Shown here: piece after piece, positions 53,972 through 63,967 of the stretch
How the letters are laid out: every line of letters starts with the position of its first letter
Position numbering within the stretch: position 1 is the stretch's first letter
Source: Zonotrichia leucophrys gambelii
Lineage: Eukaryota > Chordata > Aves > Passeriformes > Passerellidae
Reading direction: 5' to 3'
NCBI RefSeq assembly: GCF_028769735.1
Contig: NC_088171.1
Span: 145,473,917-145,537,916, forward strand
Length of the DNA: 64,000 bases
Notes under the pieces: model-generated
The model's database searches: none
What the model saw: the letters and a program-made list of their open reading frames with translations, nothing else
What the model was told of the DNA's origin: nothing
Program-made: the position numbers and the translations under genes

Positions 53972-54425
53972 AACAATAGAATCATTTCGGTTGGAAAGAC
54001 CTCTACGATCATTGAGTCCAAAAGTTAACCCACCACTGCCAAGTCATCACTAAACCATGTCCCTAAGAGCCACACCTGTACGTGTTTTAAATCCTTTCAG
54101 GGACGGTGACACCACCATTCCCATGCTCCAGTGCTGGACAACTCTTCTGGTGAAGAAATTGGTTTTGATATTCAATCTAAACCTCCCCTGGTAAAACTTG
54201 AGGCATTTCCTCTTGTCCTGTCTCTTGTTATTTGAGAGAAGAGACCAACCCCTACCTGGCTGCAGCTCCTGTCAGGCAGTTGGAGAGAATGGTAAGGACC
54301 CCCCTGAGCATCCTTTTGTCCAAGCTGAGCACCCCCAGCTCCCTCAGCTGCTCCTTGTCCTGCAGACCCTTCCCCAGTCCCATGACCCTTCTCCGGACAG
54401 GCTTCAGCACCCCAATGACTTGTAG
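53972..54425 (-). mobile_element. CR1 LINE 3'-end fragment in the 51115-56039 intron
   Basis: The reverse strand matches the 3' region of avian CR1. Plus-strand landmarks are tagaatcatttcggttgg at the 3' tip, gaccaacccctacctggctg in the middle and agctccctcagctgctcc further 5'. It is truncated at its 5' side, as is usual for CR1. It is antisense relative to CR1 on the plus strand, hence co-oriented with the host gene. Confidence 0.85.
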
Positions 54426-55372
54426 TGAGTGGTACACTTTTCTAAGTGTACTGATTTTTCCAAGTTGTGAGTGTGTCTTGAAAGTGGATTTTTTTCAAGC
54501 CAGTTTGTGATTGTATGTATTACATGCTGCTGAAAAAAAAGGTAAAAGGAAGCTAACACAGATTTTTAAAAAGTTAAGGGAATCTTAATAATAAATGAAA
54601 AGAATCTAAAATGTATCTACAAAGAGAGAAAAAGAAATGAAGAGAAGAAATAAATCTTCATTTGTTTTTCCGTCAAAGAGTCTTAAAATTGTGAAGTAGT
54701 TCTTATGCCCCGTCAGCAAGCCCAAGACACTCTTTTCCAAGTTTAAATATCTGAGACTTTGAAACTGGGAAAAAAAGTTTAAATGTCTTGAACTATTTCC
54801 CTCTGGAGTAAAGCAATCTGATCTGCTCTTGCTGCCTGTGTGTAGCAGAGTGTCACCAAGCAACCCCACAGGGCTGCGGTTTCACATCCAGCAGATAACC
54901 TCACACACACAGCACAAATGTCACGTATTTCATTCTCTGGATTAGGAAAAGCCAGCTTAGAGGGAGGAAACGAATCTGCTAGCAGGCTTCCAGAAGAAAT
55001 ATGCATTTTGATCACATTTCTAATTCTGGTGCTGCCATAAATCTAGCAGGAGACAACCTTTACTTCTGACAGCACTCAGAAAAGAACTGGGGAATAAATT
55101 CCAGTGTGCCACATTATTGCCAAGTAGAACTATTGAATTTAAGGCTAAGACATGGAGGTGACACATAAAACATTGTTTCCCCTGCATAGTTCTCAGTCAC
55201 ATTCCACCAGGAAAGCCAGACCAAATTCCTGATCAGCCTGTCCAGGGGAGCTCATCCTCTGGATAGGGCACTAAGTACTGCAGTCTGCATCTGCTCTCCC
55301 TGCCTCAGGTGAGCAGCCTGCACAGCCCTCTCTGCCTCCTCCTCCTCTTCTGCAAGTGTACTGACTCCAAGG

Positions 55373-55631
55373 TGTTATTCTTGTGCTGAGAATAACACAG
55401 GAACAGGCAGGAGGTAGTATTGTAGAAAGAGCAAAGAAGGCTTTATTCAAGAGAACCATTCAGTTTTTATAGTGATATGATAGGTTTTACTTGATTGGCT
55501 AACTAACAGAAACATCTTCTTCACACACTGTCTTTGAGAAGAACAGAAAGACGAAGTAGAAAAACACCATTTGCAGATTGTTTATATTTAACAAGTTATT
55601 ACATCTTTAAAATTCCCTAAAAATTCTCACA
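55373..55631 (-). mobile_element. Solo LTR (about 260 bp), sense to the gene, in the 51115-56039 intron
   Basis: On the minus strand the order is LTR-like: TGTGAGAATTTT start at 55631, a CCAAT box (55494-55498), a TATAAAA box (55465-55471), AATAAAG (55442-55447), then an R/U5-like tail ending in a 9-bp inverted repeat at 55373-55397. No internal viral sequence is next to it. I see no clear target duplication, so the ends are approximate. It lies about 400 bp downstream of the exon at 56040. Confidence 0.75.
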
Positions 55632-56039
55632 AGCTGCTGTGAGAAACGCTTGCTGTTTCTCTCTCTTCATCCCATGGCACCCACACCAAGGAACCAGAGA
55701 GGAGGAAGCATGAGCAGAAAAGCCCAAAATGAGGCACTGAACCCCAAAGCTCACAAGCCTTCTGACCAAACTGGTCACCTCCACCAGCAAAAACTTCTCT
55801 TTTCATTTCTCAAAGACCTCTGGGGATGTAAGGGACTGGATCTCGATCCTTGCCTCAACAACAATCATAACATTAAGCTTTTCCTAGAAATCAAGTGTTT
55901 AGGGGTGAACTCTGAATTGAGAGGGTCTGTAAAGGATCCTAGGCCTTACCAGAAGCAGGGATTTGCGCCACATAGGCTGCCATCTCCTAGAGCAGCATGA
56001 AACATGAAGCTCCCACCCCCTGTGCCTGCCCTTACTCAC

Positions 56040-56219
56040 AAGTTGATGGTGCCTGTGGTGAGAGCAGTGACGACCCAGCGCAGATCCAGGGTTTTGAAGG
56101 GGATCAGGATCATGCTCACATTTGCTGCCAGCTCTCTGTAGCTCTCAGGATAAACAAAGTGGTGAGTGGTCTTGCTCCCAACATCTGATTCGTAGCCAGC
56201 AGTGGGGGCACGGTTCATT
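56040..56219 (-). CDS. ST3GAL1: ST3GAL1-type sialyltransferase, internal coding exon (rest of sialylmotif L)
   Basis: A 180-nt exon whose first base completes the split Arg codon. It encodes 59 residues, MNRAPTAGY through TTGTIN, and ends with TT of a split Phe codon. It contains the second half of sialylmotif L ([17 protein letters not shown] and VYPES), which in this family binds the CMP-sialic acid donor. It also carries an NVS glycosylation sequon followed by the [11 protein letters not shown] core. The acceptor is ttgggctgcag, the donor GTGAGTAA. By eye about three quarters of residues match human ST3GAL1; most differences are conservative (Phe/Tyr, Ala/Ser, Val/Ile). Intron phase fits the exons on both sides exactly, so this is a working exon and not a processed copy. 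A sense-strand LTR lies about 400 bp downstream in the next intron. Confidence 0.95.
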
Positions 56220-57000
56220 CTGCAGCCCAAAAATAACAATTGAGACAGAAGAGGAATTAGGTAAGCACAAGAACATGTGAGTTTTTACCAAGTCATTTGC
56301 TTGAGGTCAGGAATATGCTCCCATGGCTAAGGGGAGTGCTATATGCAGGGTCTTCAGACAGCCCTGAGAGGTGTAGGGGTCCTCAGGCAAGCTGGAATGA
56401 TCATAACCCATGTGACTGAACAGTAAATGAAAGCTCAGCTTTAGTGTGGAATTCCTTGGCCTGAACAGGAGTGTACCAAGTGTATCTCTGAGCACATTCC
56501 TGTGTTCTCTTTACAGTCATCAAAAGAGTGGTGAGCCCAGGAGGACACATCTCACTTCATCCTAAAGCTGCATCCTCCAGCTGGTGAGAAAAACATTGCC
56601 CTGAAGTACATCAGCTTGACTTCCTGCAGTTCCATTTCGCCCTTATCCATCCAGGTGTATTTGAATGTCTTAGGGTCAAGGTAATAAACTATGCTATGTG
56701 TGATGAGAAGCAGCAAATATTCCTTATGGTTCTCCCACATAAAGGCACAAAAGTCAGTGCCAAATAGACACAAAGACAGTGACAAATACAGGAGCTGCTG
56801 CTGACCCTTCATTTACTCAAACCTTACCTTCACTTTGTAGTAGGTACTCCAACAAATACTCAGGGTTGCTCTGCACACATGAGGTGCTTTAGGGAACCCT
56901 GGGGTCAGTGCATGGAAATCTGGAAATCTGCCCAGGGCCTCCAGGGCTCAGTTAAGATGTGTTGGCCAAACAGGGATACCCTACCATATACTGGATGTAT

Positions 57001-57005
57001 CACAG
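57001..57005. repeat. Target-site duplication CACAG, left copy (right copy 58298-58302)
   Basis: Five bases identical on both sides of the LTR. The pre-insertion site would read continuously into the CR1 tail to the right, consistent with insertion into an older CR1 fragment. Confidence 0.85.
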
Positions 57006-58297
57006 TGTCATGGTTTGAGCCTGGCACAAAGCCAGTGCCCCCCATGAAAATGCCTCACCCTGGTGTCTGCTGTGAGATGTGACCAGGAATAAGCAAAACA
57101 GGCTCTAACTTAAACATAAAGAACACTTTATTACCTAAACTACAGGAAAATAGGGAAAGAAAAAAAAAAAAGAAATTGAAAACCTTACAAAAAAAACTTT
57201 CCTCCTCCCCACTCCCTGACTTTCCCAATCCGATACATTCTCCCAAAAAACACCAACTGCCCAGCCCTGGCACGACACTTTAGTATACTCAAACTTCAGT
57301 TCATGAAGAGGAAAGGAGTCTTTCTCGTTCCATAGGCTTCTCGTGGAAACACACTGAAAACCTCGTGTGCTTCCCTGTCACTTCGGCACCGCCCGGAAAG
57401 TCCATTTGCCGCTTGTGACATCTTCCTTCCATGCTCAGTGCTCTCACCACCGAGACATGGCCAGAGCTGCTTTTAGGGTTGTCTTTCAAGGATGCCTTGT
57501 CTCACTCCAAAAAGGCACAGTCTCTGCTTTTGGGACATCTGTCCCCCCCATATTTTTCCAACCCCCTGGGGCCGGGGGGTCCTCACGAAGAACCTTCCTG
57601 GTTTTGAGGCACTGCCTCCCCCTAAATGCAGTCTGTGTCACAGGAACAACTGAGTCCATAGCCACGAGAAAAGTCCAGCCAAAAGGCCACTCCAAATCAT
57701 CTCTCCCCATCCAATCATCTCCACATTCTTCGGGCCAAAGTCCTTGTCTCATCTCATCTCTCATCTCCCTTCTTATTCAGCTTCGAGGAGGATTAGCATT
57801 TTTGCAAGGCCCCAATCATGCAAGAAAGGGTTAAAAGTTTTCAGTCTCTGCTGTCGGTCCCGGAGCGACTCCCACGCATGCTGCCCACACGCTGCCGCTC
57901 CGGCCGGGCAGTCTTCCTCCCCCTTCTCCTTCTGGCTGGCTGCTCTCCTGGGGGGGGGAGGGGGCTGCCCGAGGGCTGACTCTCTGGGACCTTCCACCCT
58001 TCCATCCTCGAAGCCCCCTCAACCCCCACCTCTGTCCAGGCCCCAGGCCTACCGCATGGCGGCCCCTCCCCCGCCCAGCAGCAACAGGCTGGGTGGGGGA
58101 GAGAGATCTGAACTCTTCGCCGCGATGTCCAAAAGAGAAAGTGCCAAGGGCAGTGCCTTGCTTTTAACCCCTGTGTATTCTCGGAGGTGTGTCCAAACCC
58201 CACTGGCCACACCGGACGCCAGTCTCAAACCCAAAACCTTCATTGGTTTGACCACAGCTTCCCAGAATTCCCACTCCTTCCTGGTCAAACCACGACA
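57006..58297 (-). mobile_element. Solo LTR of an endogenous retrovirus, 1292 bp, inside a sialyltransferase intron
   Basis: The ends are near-perfect inverted repeats, TGTCATGGTTTGA at 57006 and TCAAACCACGACA ending at 58297. It is flanked by a 5-bp target duplication CACAG (57001-57005 and 58298-58302). The minus strand has AATAAA at 57127-57132 about 120 bp from its 3' end, so that is the coding orientation, the same as the host gene. The middle (about 57840-58150) is GC- and CpG-rich and includes a run of nine G, an A and five G at 57950-57964. No gag, pol or env sequence is attached, so it is a recombined solitary LTR. I recognise the family as common in songbirds but cannot name it with certainty. 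Confidence 0.9.
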
Positions 58298-58302
58298 CAC
58301 AG

Positions 58303-58362
58303 ATTCCCAGAATCAGGATTTTCTGAGTTGGAAGGGACCCATAAGGATCACTGACTCTTAAA
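58303..58362 (-). mobile_element. CR1 LINE 3'-end fragment, split from its tip by the LTR at 57006-58297
   Basis: The run cccagaatcaggattttctgagttggaagggaccc is the reverse complement of a CR1 3' end, with the characteristic GAGTTGGAAGGGACCCA. Only about 60 bp remain. The CACAG target site of the neighbouring LTR belongs to the same CR1 tail. Confidence 0.7.
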
Positions 58363-58840
58363 TGAGTGGCCCATACAGGGAACAGAGAGGGGATTTCTGG
58401 ACTTAGGACTGCAGGAATGCCTCTATGCCTGTTTTTGCTTCTGAAAGCCAATCTGGGAACACATCAGCAATTCTCTCCCTGATGCTTCAGCTCCTCAGTG
58501 GCAGAGATTTGCATATTTCTGTGGTGCAGCACAGTGCATATTAGAGATCCCTGAAGCAACTTGTATGAATCCATGGTGCTGTGCAAAACCATGGAGAAAC
58601 CCCTCAGTTGTCTCTGTGCAAAATGCTTTTTTTCCCTGAAAAAACATTATCTCAGCTCCTGGCAGAAGCACAGGGAGGACAAGGAAGGATGTAGCTGACA
58701 AGGTAATGAGGAACATCATACATTGCCAGACAACATGCTGCCCTGGTTAATGATAACAGGAGAGGCAAAATCTGTTTATCAAGTCTATGCCAGGCTGTGT
58801 TATTGCAGCTCTCCCCCAGGTGAATTACTTAAGTTTCTTC

Positions 58841-58861
58841 TAACTCCCTTCAAGGGAGTTA
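58841..58861. repeat. 21-bp palindrome
   Basis: Perfect 10-bp arms taactccctt / aagggagtta around a single C, within the 56220-60730 intron. Confidence 0.8.
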
Positions 58862-60064
58862 TTAGTGTAGTTAGAATATCCTGCCAGCTCATGGATTTGT
58901 TACTGAGTTCCCTTTTACTGCCTTCCCTGCCAGAGACCCACACCATACTGTGTAGAAACCCTGGAAAAGCACAGGACTTTCTGTGTTTTGCATTGAGAAT
59001 AGTCAGTCAAAGGTATCAAACATGGGTCTTTCTTTCCATCAAGACAAAATCAAGAGTAACATGTTGATTATCTTACAGCCTGCCCGTGGGTCCATGCACC
59101 TTTCCTGCCACCATGGTGGGGCTGTTGGTGCCATACAGCAAAAGGCAGAGCTCAGCAGGAAGGACCAAGCAGGAACTTCCTTCTGTTGGAAAGCAGAGAG
59201 TTATACCAATAAAAGGGGGCTGTCTGGAAGGAAAGGTGCCCCCTCAGACTCTTTGGCTGTATTGCCACAGCATGTGGAAGTGAATTTCAGGTCAAAGATT
59301 TTGTGTTTAATGCATAGAGGGGTCAGCTTCTCTTCTCACTCATGGTGAATCCTAAAACCTTGTGCAATCCTCTCAGACCTGGCTTAAGATTACTGAAATA
59401 TAAATCTGAGACTGCAAGGTTCACTAAGACCCAGAATTTTGCCTTTGCCAGGGATGGCTGGCTATGGACAAGGCCTCAAAGCAGAAACATGCACCTGATT
59501 GTGTTACTCTTTAGTTATTACTACCAGCTTTTACCAGCAAGGTCTTTTCTGCAGGGGTCTGGAAATGTTAAGACAGGCAATTTAAGAAAGTCCACACAGG
59601 AATGGGGCTGTCTCTATACGGAAGGACACAGAGTTAAGCATAAATGCACCACAGCTTTCCACATTTGCAGCTGTCCCACATTTACAACCTGTAGGAAACA
59701 TGATGAGGGCTCTCCCTTTCCCTTCATGGATCTGAAGACCAGGTTGGTGCCTCTGCCACTGGGGAGGTAGTTCTGGCAGGGAGCAAGACATACAACTGCA
59801 GGAAGCAACTCCTGATGTGATTTGTGAAGATGTGTCATCTGAAGACTCTATGCCATGCTCAAACCACATCAGAAGCCAAGGTGGCTTAACAGTTCAAATA
59901 GTGTTGACCTTTTGTTGATTTGTTCTTGACTTCAGTGCCCAACTTCCTACTAAGGCTTTTGTTGCCTTTGAGAGAATATTCCCACATGTGGCATTTCAAG
60001 AGCAATCCCTCCCTTCCTGCCCTTTACTGCTCTCCAAATTGTTCTGTGCTGGCAGCTGTGGTGT

Positions 60065-60143
60065 GAAAGAAAAAAATCATCCTGACTTTGTTTCAAATGA
60101 AAAAAATTGGGTGAGCCGGCCTTGTAATTGGAGTATATCCCAA
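60065..60143 (+). repeat. Unrecognised 80-bp intronic repeat, copy 2
   Basis: Second copy of the element at 51812-51891, in the next intron upstream in gene order, about 590 bp from the exon at 60731. Similarity starts and stops abruptly at both ends, so the copies arose by duplication or transposition of this unit alone. Confidence 0.8.
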
Positions 60144-60730
60144 CTGCAGATGACACATTGGAGATTAACTTAGTCCAGGTATTTTGGCTGCCCTCTGGCT
60201 GATAAGCTCTGCTTACCTAGCTCCTGCTTGCCTTTCAGTGGAACAAAGTAGCCAACCTTACTGCCTCAAAAGGGAGAAAAAAAAGCCATTCTTTACAAAT
60301 CTGCAGCCAAATAGGTGACTCCTGTCCACTGAAAAGTGTCTTTGGTTTCCCCACCCTACCACTGCTTAAGAATGAACTAGTGCAAGAAAGTCAAATCTAA
60401 TACAGTCAGCTAAATGTCTAAGAGATCACTCGTGAGCACTGGCTGCAGAAATAAGTCTTACTCATAAGTGCAAATCTTTTTTTCTCCTATATTTTTTAAC
60501 ACAGGCAATCATGGACTGTGCAGAACAAGCTACACCATCAATACCTATTAATGTTCTTTCATCCAAGCTAAAACATGAGGTCGTATCTCCAACACAGAGT
60601 TTATACCCCTGAAACACAAACTTGACTTAAGTACCAGGTTTCACTAGACAGATCCTGAAATCACTTGTCCCTGCTATTAGCAGTGAATTTGAGCCAGCAA
60701 AGGCAGCTGTGGCTGAGTGTTCCCTCTCAC

Positions 60731-60927
60731 CTGAGCACGAAGTCGTGGGAGTCGATGTCGTGGCCGTACTGGGACTGCCGCAGGTTGCCCGAGTTGCCCA
60801 CGACGGCGCAGCGCCGGCAGGAGTCGGAACCGCGCTCCTGCAGGGGGTCCCCGTCCCCAGGGATCACCCCAAACAGCTCTGCCAGGGTGGCATTCAGGCT
60901 CTTTGGAGCTTTCTCTCCCTGCAGCTT
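60731..60927 (-). CDS. ST3GAL1: ST3GAL1-type sialyltransferase, internal coding exon (first one visible; start of catalytic domain, first part of sialylmotif L)
   Basis: The enzyme transfers sialic acid from CMP-Neu5Ac to O-3 of galactose, chiefly on Gal-beta-1,3-GalNAc core-1 O-glycans, in the Golgi lumen (family knowledge). This 197-nt exon encodes 65 residues plus two bases, starting KLQGEKAPKSLN and ending DIDSHDFVL. It carries a CRRC cysteine pair, the opening VVGNSGNLR of sialylmotif L, and one N-glycosylation sequon (NAT). The acceptor is a pyrimidine tract ending ctaacag just upstream of 60927; the donor GTGAGA follows 60731. The last codon (AG|A, Arg) is completed by the first base of the exon at 56219. 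The stretch before CRRC is the part least like human ST3GAL1. The exon is much richer in G+C than the other four. About 100 N-terminal residues (tail, membrane anchor, stem) are not visible and must lie past 64000. Confidence 0.93.
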
Positions 60928-63900
60928 CTGTTAGGGAGAAAAAGCACTCCAGGTTACCAACGCAGGCAGCTTTTCTGTGAGATAGAGATGGCTTGAACGT
61001 CTCCTCAAAGAGCAATCCTGCAGCTACCCACAGATACTGCCTTCTGCAAGGCTTTGTGTTGGGTGCCAAAGTGGGAAAAAAATCAAGTGGAAAACTCCTT
61101 AACTTTTCAAACTTGGCTTCTTTTTTCTCCTCCTCCTCCTCATCAGATTCCCACACTTCCTCTATCTAGCCATGACAGAACAGATCGAGTATTTTCCCTG
61201 AGGCTGGCCTTAGTAGCATAAATGTTCCTCTAGTGTTCCATAAGCCTAAAACCATTCTGGGTCAGATATTTTCTGTTAGGTTATGTGTAAGATTTCTTTT
61301 ACTTATTTATGTGTAAGAATTCTTTTAACTCTCCTATAAATGACAGAAAAGCCTCAGGGGAGCTGATGGAAGACAGAAGTGGCCAATGTCCCTGCCACAA
61401 ATTCTGGCATATGCCAGGAGTGGGAGAGGGAGATGGGAAGTGAACTGTGCAGGAAGCAGCTGCTCATGCAATAAGAAACTCTACTAGAGCTAGCCCTGAG
61501 GGCTGGAGATGTATAATCAGCTAAAAAAACCTCCAGGATGAAGAAAACCACCCGGATTTGGTCATTGTGTCTGTTGCCAGGGAGGGGAACTGTTCTGTAG
61601 CAGCTCTGTGGTGTATGGTGGAAACAATGGCTGCATTGGGAAGGTACAGGCAGGTGCAGGGCAGGTGATGGTCAGACACTCCCCTTGTGGGGCTCAGCTC
61701 TCCGAGATTTACTGAAGAGGCGGGCAGGGCTGGCATGCTCACACACAGCATTGCTCACCCTCTGGTGCCACTTCCTTCCCAGCTCACAAAAGGAGAATGG
61801 TTCCAGCACAAGGCCAAAAAGGCTCTGTCCTGCGCTGCCAGCCCAGGGCATGGAAATACAGGGAGGGAGAGAAGAGAAACACCTTTTCCCACGACTCCAG
61901 GAATGGCCTGGGCTAACCTGGCTTTAGTTTCCAATGTGTTTCCCTTGACTGCACCAGGAACTGTTAATTTGTCCTGCTCTCTCCCTCTCTCACACTAACA
62001 GGTGCAGCACTGTAATTTTTGTTTAAATTCTGTGTTTTTGCAGGACCTTATTTGCACTAAAATGAACAACAGGTCTCTGGAGCTCAGAGCTGGAGGATGA
62101 CATTGAGAACTTGGAACAAAGAAGACAAAGAAATGCACACACAGACTTAACCTTCCCACTAATCCTCCCTAATCTATATACATATATATGGACTGCACAA
62201 GGTGATTAGGATGCAAAGTAATTAGGATGACCAGACAAGCACTGCAATTATGACTATGTACGTCACTATTCAGTGCAAGGCTCAATTATATATATAAAAA
62301 AGGTCATCTAAATTTGTGTGTGATCCAACAAACACATGGCCACATATCTAAACTCCTGTGTGTTCTTAATGAATAGAATCTAACCTCATCTTACTCTGAA
62401 TATGAGAAAAACAATGTTAGAAAACTTGCAGCCTTCAAAATAATTTGAGACTTCATAGATGTCACAGAGTCCAGTACATGTGTATAATGTAGTAAAATAC
62501 AATCTTTTTTGAAAAAGGCACTTATTTTCAGTCATTTGAATACACATTTACAAATACGATATACACTCTCTTTCTCTGTAAAGATGAGCTGACTCTTAAG
62601 TGTCTTTAAGAAATGAAAAGGAAACCCACCAAAACTTTATTCTTGAACCGATTTTGCCTGAGAAAATTCAAGAACAGGAAGGCAATTTCCAGAAAATTCC
62701 AAGTACCTGAGTGCCCTTTTTAAGTTACATTTTCTTTTCGTCCAGATTGACAGCATCAGAAAAGGGAAAGACCTGAAGTAGTGATGCATTTTTGCCGCAT
62801 TAGGATAGTAAGAAACATCCTGGATAGGCACCTCCATTTACACAGCTCAGGCATCCCCCACTCTTTTATGCTTCTGTCCAGAGTAACTCTACTGCATCCA
62901 AGCTGAAACATGGGAACCAACACCAACCTGAAAGCAGGACACTACTGTCCTACAATCCCCCTGTTGTACATAAATTCCATGGGAAAGACCATTACTAATG
63001 CTAGAAATTCCCTCAGTGACCTCAAATATGGTGATGACCTTATTGCAGTGTATGCTGAGCATCCATACAATGAGACATCTGTCCTTAACTCATTTCAAGT
63101 GCTCTGTTTTGATTTCCCAATGATTTTATGTTTGAAATATACGTTTCAGGCCTAATCTTCTATCAACAGTGGTTACTCTTTGACGTTTCAGCAGAACAGA
63201 GAAGAGGAAGCAAAAAAGCTGATTTAACTCCAAGGCATATTCAGCTTATAAATGTTCTTAACAAGCAGCCAGTTCCTTATTGCACAATGTTTGCTAGGTT
63301 TATTGAAAAATAGCATTACAATTACAAACCTATTATAGTTTATTTTTCCACACCAAGTTTTTGTCCTATTTTTTTAAAGTATTGTTGTCTTTTCTTTTTT
63401 TTTATTTTTTTTTCTCCTCCTTATCAGGCTCCCACCAGTCTGGCCTTTCCCAAAAGGAAATTAACAAAATCACAGAGTGAAAGTCTGTCCAGGCTGTGCA
63501 GGGCAGAACCACAGCAGTGCCATGTGGCTCTGCCAGGACAGCATTCTCCCTCCAGGTGCTGTGGATGTGTGACAGGGACATGAGTATGGATATAGCTGCT
63601 ACAGGTGGCCTTAACTACACTGAAATACTTGACCCCTGTGTCCTGAGTGAAGTGGCTGCTTTTCTCAGAAGTCTGTGCAAGTAATATTTGTGTCTAAAGA
63701 AGCAGTTTAACTTTTTGTCCAAGATCATAAAGCATCTTTAACCCATCTTGTTCCACATATAAAATGTCACTCAACAGTCCAGCTTCCCTCCATGAGATAT
63801 TTGTGTGTCACTTGAGAGTCAACTCTCCACCTTAGATTGTTAAAAACTTTATTTGGGAGTTCAGATTGAGAATTTTCCTTAATCATTTCCCAGCCTTAGA

Positions 63901-63967
63901 AACTCCCCGTTTCACACACAGAAGTGAACTAGCTGGTTTTGCATCTTCTCATTTTAAAAAAAGCAAG

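Noticed and set aside
57744..58361. 205-codon plus-strand frame rich in Pro and Ser
   Set aside because: Lies inside the LTR on its non-coding strand; the frame is a by-product of GC-rich sequence with few stops.
60677..61156. 159-codon minus-strand frame overlapping the sialyltransferase exon
   Set aside because: It runs through the exon in the wrong frame and into the intron; the true exon is fixed by splice sites and homology.
62637..62837. Minus-strand 66-codon frame considered as the N-terminal exon of the sialyltransferase
   Set aside because: Lacks the short tail plus hydrophobic anchor and the stem cysteines expected, and has no donor in the right phase.
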